From contig CAMIIP010000021.1 in NCBI GenBank assembly GCA_946222285.1, positions 1 to 26,918 on the forward strand: DNA of 26,918 nt, read 5' to 3'. Made by a program: the position numbers and the translations under genes. Under the pieces are notes generated by a model. The model saw only the letters and a list, made by a program, of their open reading frames with translations. It did not search any database and was not told the origin of the DNA. Every line of letters begins with the position of its first letter. The stretch's first letter is position 1. This DNA is from an uncultured Rothia sp. GTDB lineage: Bacteria > Actinomycetota > Actinomycetes > Actinomycetales > Micrococcaceae. Of the stretch, positions 15,579 to 22,143 are shown piece after piece.

Positions 15579-15893
15579 GTGTACTGGGTTATTTTGATTG
15601 TTTCTGGTCTTTTTGAAGCCGCTTGGGCTACCGCTCTTGATAAATCTGAAGGCTTTACTAAACTTTGGCCGAGCATCATATTTGTGGTTACCCTCATTAT
15701 CAGTATGGCGGGTCTGTCTTTTGCTCTGCGCGAGATTCCCGTGGGAACCGGTTATGCGGTGTGGGTGGCTGTGGGCGCCGTAGCAACGGTAGGTGTCGCT
15801 ATGGCAATTGGTGCGGAATCTGTTTCGTGGATAAAAATTTTCTTTTTGCTCATGATTATTGGTGGAGTTGTGGGTTTGAAGGCTTCGCATTAG
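15579..15893 (+). CDS. gdx: SMR-family guanidinium exporter (Gdx/SugE)
   Basis: This is a 104-residue, four-helix small multidrug resistance protein. With the GTG start, the essential proton/substrate glutamate falls at Glu13 (GLFEAAWA) and Trp at 16, exactly as in Gdx/SugE. The C-terminal GGVVGLK also fits. Members of this subgroup export guanidinium in exchange for protons and work as antiparallel dimers in the membrane. The guanidine-III riboswitch immediately upstream supports this substrate over quaternary ammonium compounds. It is the only gene in its transcription unit. A frame extending upstream to 15555 is rejected because it lies across the ribosome-binding site. Confidence 0.93.
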   Translation: MYWVILIVSGLFEAAWATALDKSEGFTKLWPSIIFVVTLIISMAGLSFALREIPVGTGYAVWVAVGAVATVGVAMAIGAESVSWIKIFFLLMIIGGVVGLKASH

Positions 15894-15914
15894 CCTCTAT
15901 CTGTTCGCCATAAT
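15884..15914 (+). promoter_or_regulatory. Candidate leaderless promoter of glycerate kinase
   Basis: TTCGCA (15884-15889), a 19-nt spacer and CATAAT (15909-15914, five of six -10 matches) place the transcript start at about the A of the ATG at 15921. No Shine-Dalgarno is present. Leaderless mRNAs are common in Actinobacteria. Confidence 0.45.
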
Positions 15915-15920
15915 AAACCT

Positions 15921-17099
15921 ATGAATGATTTTCCTCGTGTTCTGATTGCGGTTGATAAATTCAAGGGTTCGCTCTCTGGCGTAGAGCTTTCTGATGCTAT
16001 TGCCAGGGGTATGAAAAATGTTCTTGGTTCTGAATTTACTCCCGCTATGTGTCCGATTGCCGATGGTGGCGATGGAACAGTGGATACCGCTCTGATTGCT
16101 GGTTTTCGGGAGATTTCTCTGCCTGTTGCAGGACCGCTCGGAGAGTCCGTGAGTGTACGTTTTGCCTTTGAAGATTCATCGTCTACCGCCGTGATTGAGG
16201 TTGCAGAAGCTTGTGGTCTCTGGCGTCTGAATCCCGGTGAGCTTGATACCTGGAATGCTAGCTCATATGGGGTAGGGGAGTTAATCTTGGCAGCTCTGGA
16301 TTTAGGGGCACAACGCATTGTGATTGGTTTGGGTGGTTCTGCCACTTCTGATGCCGGCGCGGGAATGCTTCAGGCTCTGGGCGTAAAAATGTTGGATGAC
16401 GCCGGTAGGGAACTTTCGCGCGGGGGAGGGAATCTGCGGCGAATAGGGGCGGTAGACATCTCCGGATTAGATCAACGCATTGGCACGGTTGATTTTACGG
16501 TGGCTTGTGATGTTATGAATCCGCTGTTGGGGGAGCATGGTGCGGCTGCTATTTATGCTCCTCAGAAAGGGGCTAGCCCCGAGCAAGTTTCTTTATTAGA
16601 AGATGGAATGGAGCAATTTTCCAACCTTTTAGAGTTGAATTTAGGTGTTTCACGTGAAACATTCTCTTCTCGGGAAGGAGCTGGTGCGGCCGGTGGTCTA
16701 GGCTTCGCCTGTCTAGCGCTGGGGGCAGAAATGCGCCCCGGCACCGATATTTGCTTTGAACTCACCGGCTTTTATGATGCTCTGAATCGGGCAGATGTGG
16801 TTATCACCGGTGAGGGAAAACTCGATAAACAAACGCTCCAGGGTAAAGGTCCTGCTGGAGTTTCCCGGGCGGCACAAGGACTAAATATGCGAACCTTTGC
16901 TATTTGCGGTGTCAACGAACTTACCCCCGAACAAGCTGAAGAAGCCGGTTTCGAGCGAGTCTTTGCCGTCCTTGATTTAGAAGAAAAGGGGCAGAAGGTT
17001 ACCCTCAAAAAATCTTTGGATAATCCCCGCCCCTATGTCGAGCAACTCGGTGAAGAACTAGCAGGGTATTTATGTTTAATTGCTAGCCTTCGCGAGTAA
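15921..17099 (+). CDS. Glycerate kinase
   Basis: This is a 392-residue enzyme of the GlxK/GarK glycerate kinase family (type 1), which phosphorylates D-glycerate to 2-phosphoglycerate. The N-terminus VLIAVDKFKGSLSGVEL is the family signature, followed by PIADGGDGTVD, the glycine-rich VIGLGGSATSDAGAGML and the C-terminal VITGEGKLDKQTL. The length is normal. The ATG has no ribosome-binding site and is probably leaderless. The gene carries a perfect parS site at 16646-16661, read through as VSRET in the protein. Neighbours (gdx upstream, a convergent baeRF-like gene downstream) do not form a pathway with it. Confidence 0.93.
   Translation: MNDFPRVLIAVDKFKGSLSGVELSDAIARGMKNVLGSEFTPAMCPIADGGDGTVDTALIAGFREISLPVAGPLGESVSVRFAFEDSSSTAVIEVAEACGLWRLNPGELDTWNASSYGVGELILAALDLGAQRIVIGLGGSATSDAGAGMLQALGVKMLDDAGRELSRGGGNLRRIGAVDISGLDQRIGTVDFTVACDVMNPLLGEHGAAAIYAPQKGASPEQVSLLEDGMEQFSNLLELNLGVSRETFSSREGAGAAGGLGFACLALGAEMRPGTDICFELTGFYDALNRADVVITGEGKLDKQTLQGKGPAGVSRAAQGLNMRTFAICGVNELTPEQAEEAGFERVFAVLDLEEKGQKVTLKKSLDNPRPYVEQLGEELAGYLCLIASLRE
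16646..16661. promoter_or_regulatory. parS: parS centromere site (ParB binding)
   Basis: TGTTTCACGTGAAACA is an exact copy of the bacterial 16-bp parS consensus. It lies inside the glycerate kinase gene. ParB loads at such sites near oriC, spreads, and with ParA and SMC segregates the chromosome. The surrounding genes are typical of the origin region. Confidence 0.93.
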
Positions 17100-17127
17100 G
17101 GCATGCCATCACTGGTTGCAATAATCC

Positions 17128-17706
17128 TTACCGGCTAACTACTTCCTGAGCTTTCTTTTCAATATCTGCTTCGGTGGAATCGTCGATATCAATATCACCA
17201 ACACCGATAATGTTCTCAGCAACTTCAGGAGCATGCTTTTCAGCATATTCCTTAAAGGAAACCGAAGCGTTTGCTTTTCCGGTTCCGTGGCCGAGAAGAA
17301 CAAACTGACGACCGGTAGCATTTTTCTGGAGGTCTTCAATCAGCTCCTCAAAGAAGCGCTTAAGGTCGTTTTCGTCGTCGCGACCGGTCTTCTTCTCCAC
17401 GGTGCGTATGTGGTGACCGCGAGAATCAGGGTTCTGCTCATGGTGGGTAGAGAAAGTCTCGACATCGTGTGCGTTGAAATCGAAGTCGTAGAAACGAGCG
17501 TCGTTTTCTGTCACCAGCACAGTGTAGAGGTGACCTTCACCTTCGATGGTTTCGGTGGAATTGAGAAGGTGGCGAGATAGCTCAATATCTTCAATGCCGA
17601 CCAGGCCGTCATGCTGACGGCGAAAAACTTTGCGATACCCCTTCATATCAACAGCGAGTCTGTCGCCTGATTCCTGCTCAACCTTATCTGCCAGGTGCTC
17701 CCACAT
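17128..17706 (-). CDS. baeRF-like (archaeo-eukaryotic release factor fold) protein, C-terminal main part
   Basis: From the first in-frame ATG this reads 192 residues. Three blocks recall bacterial proteins with the eRF1/baeRF fold: VLVTENDARFYDF, the HH-R block (GHHIRTVEKKTG), and FVLLGHGTGKANASVSF followed by APEVAENIIGVGDID. The last resembles the GPGTAK-type loop. Members are thought to act on ribosomes, but no function is established. The ATG at 17706 has no good ribosome-binding site. Coding-like sequence continues upstream in this frame (ARYREWQEFIT) as far as a stop at 17764-17766, so the natural N-terminus is probably in another frame (17707-17792). The gene is convergent with glycerate kinase. 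Confidence 0.6.
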   Translation of the reverse strand: MWEHLADKVEQESGDRLAVDMKGYRKVFRRQHDGLVGIEDIELSRHLLNSTETIEGEGHLYTVLVTENDARFYDFDFNAHDVETFSTHHEQNPDSRGHHIRTVEKKTGRDDENDLKRFFEELIEDLQKNATGRQFVLLGHGTGKANASVSFKEYAEKHAPEVAENIIGVGDIDIDDSTEADIEKKAQEVVSR

Positions 17707-17792
17707 GGTAATGAATTCTTGCCACTCGCGATATCGCGCGGGGCGGGATGGTCTAGTATGCGGTCACGAGTTTTCTCAGATTTTGAAGTCAT
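17707..17792 (-). pseudogene. Out-of-frame N-terminus of the baeRF-like gene
   Basis: The ATG at 17792 (MTSKSEKTRD) has a good AGAAAGAG ribosome-binding site but runs into a different frame. Adding one C to the CC at 17762-17763 (minus strand GACCGCAT to GACCCGCAT) would join MTSKSEKTRD to PHTRPSRPARYREWQ and give a continuous 221-residue protein. A single-base deletion in a short C-run, or a sequencing error, is the simplest explanation. Confidence 0.6.
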
Positions 17793-17899
17793 TAGTGTAA
17801 CTCTTTCTAATCTACAGGTAGGCAACTCGCCTATATCTTCAACTCTAGTACCGTAAAAGGAAGGTTTCATTAGTAGATATAAAAATATTAAGTGTTGTC

Positions 17900-17992
17900 A
17901 TGCCTCTTCTACGCGGTCAGGAAACGTGAGGCATCTCGTCTCCTAAAAGCGGTGAGCTGTGGAAAAATAGGAGCAGGTTTTTCTGCCTGACC
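17900..17992 (+). promoter_or_regulatory. Interleaved inverted repeats in the dnaB leader
   Basis: ATGCCTC (17900-17906) pairs with GAGGCAT (17928-17934), and GGTCAGG (17915-17921) pairs with CCTGACC (17986-17992). The two 7-bp stems cross, so an RNA could form a pseudoknot or alternate structures before the dnaB start. Confidence 0.4.
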
Positions 17993-18016
17993 ACCAACAC
18001 GGAGTAGAGGTAAATC

Positions 18017-19375
18017 GTGTCTGAAAATTCTGATTATGGTGCCCGCACCCTGCCACACGACGATGTAGCGGAGCAGTCTGTTCTGGGTGGCATGATGCTC
18101 TCTAAAGATGCGATTGCAGATGTGGTGGAGGTGCTAAGCGGCTCTGATTTTTATAAGCCCGCGCACGAGAATATTTACGAGGCGATTATTACCCTCTACG
18201 GTCATGGAGAGCCGGCAGACGCCGTCACCGTTGCCGATGAGCTCAACAAGCGCGGCGAACTTAACCGTATTGGTGGAGCGCCCTATCTGCACTCGCTGAT
18301 CTCTTCGGTTCCAACCGCCGCTAACGCCGGTTTCTACGCAGAAATCGTGGCTGAACGCGCGGTCTTGCGCCGCCTGGTAGAAGCTGGCACCAAAATCGCC
18401 CAGCTCGGCTATTCGCAGGACGGCGAAGTAGAGGGACTGGTCAACCAGGCGCAAGCTGAGGTCTATAGCGTTGCGGACGGGCGCGAAAGCGAGGACTATG
18501 TCCAGCTCAAAGAAGCCATGGACTCTACCGTTAACGAGATTGAGGCGAACGGTTCGCGCGCTGGTGGCGTGCACGGCGTCCCTACCGGTTTTATCGAATT
18601 CGACGAGCTAACTGCCGGTTTGCAACCCGGGCAGATGGTCGTGATTGCGGCGAGGCCTGCTATGGGCAAATCCACATTCGCCCTGGACATTGCTCGTTCG
18701 GCGGCGATTAAGAACAATATGGCGACGGTTTTCTTCTCTCTGGAAATGAGTCGTAACGAAATTGCGATGAAGATTCTTTCGGCAGAAGCCTCGCTTAACC
18801 TGGGCGATTTGCGCAGGGGACAGTTGGACGACGACCAGTGGGCTAAGCTTGCTACCGCCGTTGGCAAGATGGATAATGCGCCGCTGTTCATTGACGATTC
18901 GCCCAATATGACGCTCATGGAAATTCGTGCGAAAGCACGTCGTCTGAAGCAGCGTAACAACCTGAAGCTGATTGTGCTGGACTACCTACAGCTCATGAGC
19001 TCGGGTAAGAAAGTGGAATCACGACAGCAGGAAGTCTCAGAGTTCTCCCGTGCACTGAAGCTGATGGCTAAGGAGCTTGAGGTGCCACTGATTGCACTAT
19101 CGCAGCTTAATCGTGGTTCTGAGCAGCGCACAGATAAGAAGCCGATGGTGTCGGATCTTCGTGAAAGTGGATCCATTGAACAAGATGCGGATATGGTTAT
19201 TCTCCTGCATCGTGACGATGTTTATGATAAGGAATCTCCCCGTGCCGGTGAAGCAGACGTGATTGTGGCAAAGCACCGTAACGGCCCCACTAAAACCATC
19301 GCGGTCGCCTTCCAGGGGCATTACTCGCGGTTTGCGAACATGACCCACGATTCGTATTCGGACGGCGGTTTCTAA
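18017..19375 (+). CDS. dnaB: Replicative DNA helicase DnaB
   Basis: This is a 452-residue hexameric 5'-3' replicative helicase. The N-terminal primase-interacting domain (about 12-115; PHDDVAEQSVLGGMMLS) is followed by a RecA-like motor. The motor has Walker A ARPAMGKST (212-220), the Walker B/DYLQLM region near 320-330, the QEVSEFSR motif and the C-terminal KHRNGPT. No intein interrupts it, unlike some actinobacterial DnaB proteins. The start is GTG at 18017 with AGAGG 8 nt upstream. Its stop is 4 bp before the HemD-like gene, which is probably cotranscribed. Confidence 0.97.
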   Translation: MSENSDYGARTLPHDDVAEQSVLGGMMLSKDAIADVVEVLSGSDFYKPAHENIYEAIITLYGHGEPADAVTVADELNKRGELNRIGGAPYLHSLISSVPTAANAGFYAEIVAERAVLRRLVEAGTKIAQLGYSQDGEVEGLVNQAQAEVYSVADGRESEDYVQLKEAMDSTVNEIEANGSRAGGVHGVPTGFIEFDELTAGLQPGQMVVIAARPAMGKSTFALDIARSAAIKNNMATVFFSLEMSRNEIAMKILSAEASLNLGDLRRGQLDDDQWAKLATAVGKMDNAPLFIDDSPNMTLMEIRAKARRLKQRNNLKLIVLDYLQLMSSGKKVESRQQEVSEFSRALKLMAKELEVPLIALSQLNRGSEQRTDKKPMVSDLRESGSIEQDADMVILLHRDDVYDKESPRAGEADVIVAKHRNGPTKTIAVAFQGHYSRFANMTHDSYSDGGF

Positions 19376-19379
19376 CAGG

Positions 19380-20189
19380 ATGAACGATCAGCGACTTGCC
19401 CAGAAGACTATCGCGATTACCGCCTCTCGACGTGCCGAGGAGCAGGTCGCCGCTTTTGAACGGCACGGCGCGCGCGTCGTCCTTGCCCCTACGGTACGAA
19501 TCGTAAAAACGGACGACGACGCGGCACTTGCCCACGAGACCGCCAACGTTTTGGCGAACCCTCCTCACCTCTTGTTGGTGAGCACCGGTCACGGTCTGAA
19601 AAGCTGGCTGGAATCAACGGAGAAAACGGGAGTAGGCGCCCAGCTTAAAGAGGTGCTCTCTCACGCAGAAATCTATGTGCGCGGTGCTAAGGGCAGGGGA
19701 GCGGTACGTTCGCTGGGGCTGGAAGATTCTGGAATTGCTGAGATAGAAACGACCGAGTCCCTGGTCGAACTCGCCTTGCATCGCGGTGTTGCCGGTAAGA
19801 ACGTGACGATTCAGCAGCATGGTCAGCCTGATCCCGCCCTGGTGCAAAGATTAGAGAAGGCAGGGGCAAAAGTCACTGAAGTTCACCCCAATCGGTGGGT
19901 TCAGCCAGAGCGGCCCGAGCTGGTTGATGAACTCATTAAAAATCTGATTGCGGGGGACATAGATGCTATTACTTTCACCGCGGCACCGGCAGTGGAGTCA
20001 TTGCTGAATAGGGCAAAAAGCATGGGGATGTACAAGGAACTTGTGGGCGCGCTGGCCTCTAAAGTGGTAACCGCGGTTGTTGGTCCAGTCACGGCAGAAC
20101 CACTGCAAGCCTTACAAATCAAAACTATTTACCCTGAGCGGTTTCGGATGGGCGCTATGGTCAAACTACTGACGGAGACCTTAGTTTAG
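19380..20189 (+). CDS. HemD-like (uroporphyrinogen-III synthase domain) protein
   Basis: This is a 269-residue protein made of one HemD fold: two alternating alpha/beta lobes with KTIAITASRRAEEQ at the start, LLLVSTGHGLKSWLE, ITFTAAPAVESLL and AVVGPVTAEPLQAL. It resembles the N-terminal domain of actinobacterial proteins such as Rv0260c, which carry an added C-terminal winged helix. Here the protein ends after the HemD part (RFRMGAMVKLLTETL). It may make uroporphyrinogen III, but isolated HemD-like proteins outside heme operons can be paralogues with other roles. The ATG directly abuts AACAGG with no proper spacer, so translation is probably coupled to dnaB. Confidence 0.75.
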   Translation: MNDQRLAQKTIAITASRRAEEQVAAFERHGARVVLAPTVRIVKTDDDAALAHETANVLANPPHLLLVSTGHGLKSWLESTEKTGVGAQLKEVLSHAEIYVRGAKGRGAVRSLGLEDSGIAEIETTESLVELALHRGVAGKNVTIQQHGQPDPALVQRLEKAGAKVTEVHPNRWVQPERPELVDELIKNLIAGDIDAITFTAAPAVESLLNRAKSMGMYKELVGALASKVVTAVVGPVTAEPLQALQIKTIYPERFRMGAMVKLLTETLV

Positions 20190-20255
20190 ATTTTTATGCG
20201 CATATTACAAGATTTACCAGAAAACAAGCATGGAGTAGTAAGAAGAAAATAAGCA

Positions 20256-20281
20256 GGGTGAACATTGATTCCGGTTCACCC
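20256..20281. terminator. Hairpin downstream of the HemD-like gene
   Basis: GGGTGAAC (20256-20263) pairs with GTTCACCC (20274-20281) around a 10-nt loop. It lies about 67 bp after the stop and has no T-tract. It could end the dnaB unit or act as an operator for the DUF2316 gene. Confidence 0.4.
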
Positions 20282-20342
20282 CGAGAGTAATGTGATTTGC
20301 TACCCCAAACTAACCTAATGATGGAGAAAACTAGGAGTCCCC

Positions 20343-20639
20343 ATGTCTCTCTCCAACTCTGATCGCGATTACACAGCGCGTGAATTCGAAAAAAATTTAC
20401 AAGAATCTGGGCTAACAATTGAGCAGCTTCGTGAGCAATCTGGACTCTCAGAAGATCGTTTTATGAATGCTTTCTTGGTTTCCGAACATGGGGTTGACCC
20501 TGTAGATGTATGGTTGCTTCGTGATCTTCTAGAGACCGCGGTGAAACGTAGCGGTGGAGATTTCATTCCTTTTAGTAAGCTCAGTGAGACGAACCGTAGT
20601 AAAGCTACAGGCTGGTTTGGTGTCCAAGATTGCCGGTAG
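20343..20639 (+). CDS. DUF2316 family protein
   Basis: This is a 98-residue cytoplasmic protein. It matches the DUF2316 pattern from memory: a SLSNSDRDYTAREFEKNL start, a helix-turn-helix-like GLTIEQLREQSGLSEDRFMNAF segment, PVDVWLLRDLL, and a C-terminal PFSKLSETNRSKATGWFG. The helix-turn-helix-like stretch suggests a small regulator, but the family role is unknown. AGGAG lies 5-6 nt before the ATG. The gene is bracketed by hairpins at 20256-20281 and 20649-20676, so it is a single-gene unit. Confidence 0.78.
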   Translation: MSLSNSDRDYTAREFEKNLQESGLTIEQLREQSGLSEDRFMNAFLVSEHGVDPVDVWLLRDLLETAVKRSGGDFIPFSKLSETNRSKATGWFGVQDCR

Positions 20640-20648
20640 AATATTTTT

Positions 20649-20676
20649 ATACGCCGCCTCTGTAGAGGTGGCGTAT
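20649..20676. terminator. Hairpin terminator after the DUF2316 gene
   Basis: A 12-13 bp stem with one G-T pair, ATACGCCGCCTCT (20649-20661) against AGAGGTGGCGTAT (20664-20676), starts 9 bp after the stop. There is no T-tract downstream. It is likely a hairpin-type terminator, common in Actinobacteria. Confidence 0.65.
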
Positions 20677-20729
20677 GTGTATGCCATGCTGAACCCCATT
20701 ACCGGTAGCTTAAAATACAAAGAAAGCAT

Positions 20730-21521
20730 ATGAAACGTTCTAATGGAACTCCCGTTTGGTTCGATCTTGGCAACGACAATCCCGAAGAAGCTATGCGCTT
20801 TTACGGGGAATTTTTTGGCTGGGAATTCGAAGATCGCGGTCCCGATTTTCACCATTACACCCTGATTACCAAAGACGGCGGATATGTGGGTGGTCTGATG
20901 AACTCAAAAATGACCCCTGAGGGCGAGCTAGATGAGGCTCCCTACCCTAATCATTGGGCAGTCTTTTTAAGCTCAGATGATATCGTTTCGGCCTACGCTC
21001 GTGTGGAAGAGAACGGCGGATCGGGGATCTTTCCTCCCATGAAGGTAGCAGATTCTGGGTCAATGGCCTTGGCCAAGGATGCCGCCGGTGCAGAGGTGGG
21101 GCTTTGGCAACCTGGCGCTATGGACGGTTTTGCTTTTACTGCTGCCCCCGGCACGCCGGTATGGTTTGAGAACATGTCTTCCGATATTGATGCCGCCCTA
21201 TCTTTCTACAAAAATCTCTTTGGCTGGCAGCCGGATTTTATGGACGGCGCTGAGGAATCCGGATTCCGTTACGCCACTAATTACCCCATGAACCAGGCAT
21301 CTGCCGGTATCTGTGAAGCTCAAAATATGCTCCCTGAGGGGGTACCTTCACACTGGCGTATCTTTTTTCTCGTTGAGAATACCGACGACGCAGTGGCTCG
21401 TGCCGTCGAGCTGGGTGGCCAGCTATTGGGCGAAGCACAAGATAGTCCCTTTGGGCGCTTAGCCGCGTTAAAGGATTCCACCGGCGCTCCCTTTATGATT
21501 ATTGAACCGGTACAAAGCTAA
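20730..21521 (+). CDS. Two-domain VOC family protein (CFP32/Rv0577-like), copy 1
   Basis: This is a 263-residue protein with two vicinal-oxygen-chelate (glyoxalase/bleomycin resistance fold) modules. Each opens with the same motif: TPVWFDLGNDN near residue 7 and TPVWFENMSSD near 141. Both have a Tyr-x-x-x-FGW segment (FYGEFFGWEF, FYKNLFGWQP). The architecture matches actinobacterial glyoxalase-like CFP32/Rv0577 proteins. Substrates are unproven; aldehyde detoxification is one possibility. AAAG lies upstream of the ATG. It is followed 29 bp later by a DinB-fold gene, and a paralogue lies at 22980-23780, which points to local duplication. Confidence 0.9.
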   Translation: MKRSNGTPVWFDLGNDNPEEAMRFYGEFFGWEFEDRGPDFHHYTLITKDGGYVGGLMNSKMTPEGELDEAPYPNHWAVFLSSDDIVSAYARVEENGGSGIFPPMKVADSGSMALAKDAAGAEVGLWQPGAMDGFAFTAAPGTPVWFENMSSDIDAALSFYKNLFGWQPDFMDGAEESGFRYATNYPMNQASAGICEAQNMLPEGVPSHWRIFFLVENTDDAVARAVELGGQLLGEAQDSPFGRLAALKDSTGAPFMIIEPVQS

Positions 21522-21550
21522 TCAGCACCTGTTTTCTGAAGGAGACCCTT

Positions 21551-22078
21551 ATGAGCATCCATAAAATACCCACGGATACTAAAGATTGGACTGTGGTTCT
21601 TCAGAACGGTTGCACGGAGTGCGGGTTCGAACCTGGCTATCCTTACGAAGAAAACGCTCATCGCTTGCGCTCGCTGGAGGCACCGGTAATGACTATTTTT
21701 AATCGCCCAGAAGAGGAATTGTATATCCGTCCCAATGAGACTACATGGGCGCCGATTGAGTATTTAGCGCACTGCGCTGATGTATGCGAAATTATGGTTG
21801 ATCGCCTGGAGCTGATGCTGGTGCAGGATAACCCTGAGTTTACGAATTGGAATCAGGACGTCGCGGCGGTAGAAGGAAATTATTTTAATCGCCCCGTTGG
21901 GCACGTCAAACGCGATATGCTAACGAACCTGCACCATGCGGCTGGTGAATTTGAAAAGGTTCCTGAGGATCTTCTGGAGCGTACTGGAACTCGTGAAAAT
22001 GATAGTAGATTTACTGTGCAAACTTTGGCGGAATATTTTGTGCATGACTTAGAGCACCATGTTCACCGGGATATTTAG
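21551..22078 (+). CDS. DinB-fold putative metal-dependent enzyme
   Basis: This is a 175-residue protein of the DinB/YfiT-like four-helix superfamily. Likely metal ligands are His74 (YLAHCADV) and a C-terminal HDLEHHVHRD with His165 and His169. The N-terminal KDWTVVLQNGCTECGFEPG, with a Cys21-x2-Cys24 pair, is a recurring signature of an actinobacterial subgroup. Relatives transfer or isomerise thiol-linked groups using mycothiol or bacillithiol, so a mycothiol link is plausible but unproven. AAGGAG lies 6 nt before the ATG. It is likely cotranscribed with the upstream VOC gene and is followed by a convergent terminator. Confidence 0.85.
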   Translation: MSIHKIPTDTKDWTVVLQNGCTECGFEPGYPYEENAHRLRSLEAPVMTIFNRPEEELYIRPNETTWAPIEYLAHCADVCEIMVDRLELMLVQDNPEFTNWNQDVAAVEGNYFNRPVGHVKRDMLTNLHHAAGEFEKVPEDLLERTGTRENDSRFTVQTLAEYFVHDLEHHVHRDI

Positions 22079-22094
22079 GTTGGTACATTATGTG

Positions 22095-22131
22095 TATGAG
22101 GCAGGTTCTGCGTAGAAGAACCTGCCTCATA
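22095..22131. terminator. Bidirectional terminator between convergent genes
   Basis: A perfect 15-bp stem, TATGAGGCAGGTTCT (22095-22109) against AGAACCTGCCTCATA (22117-22131), has a 7-nt loop. It lies between the DinB gene and the convergent secreted-protein gene, and serves both. Confidence 0.85.
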
Positions 22132-22143
22132 GATTTTATGGAG

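Noticed and set aside
15552..15890. Minus-strand frame of equal length opposite gdx
   Set aside because: It is a mirror frame of a short gene with unusual composition; gdx on the plus strand has the riboswitch, ribosome-binding site and conserved residues.
17233..17580. Plus-strand frame opposite the baeRF-like gene
   Set aside because: No ribosome-binding site or known motif; the minus-strand protein has recognisable blocks.
17958..17966. DnaA-box-like TGTGGAAAA upstream of dnaB
   Set aside because: It differs from the consensus complement TGTGGATAA at one base and is a lone site; oriC needs a cluster.
18017..19375. Intein in dnaB
   Set aside because: The protein is of normal length and the Walker A region is uninterrupted.
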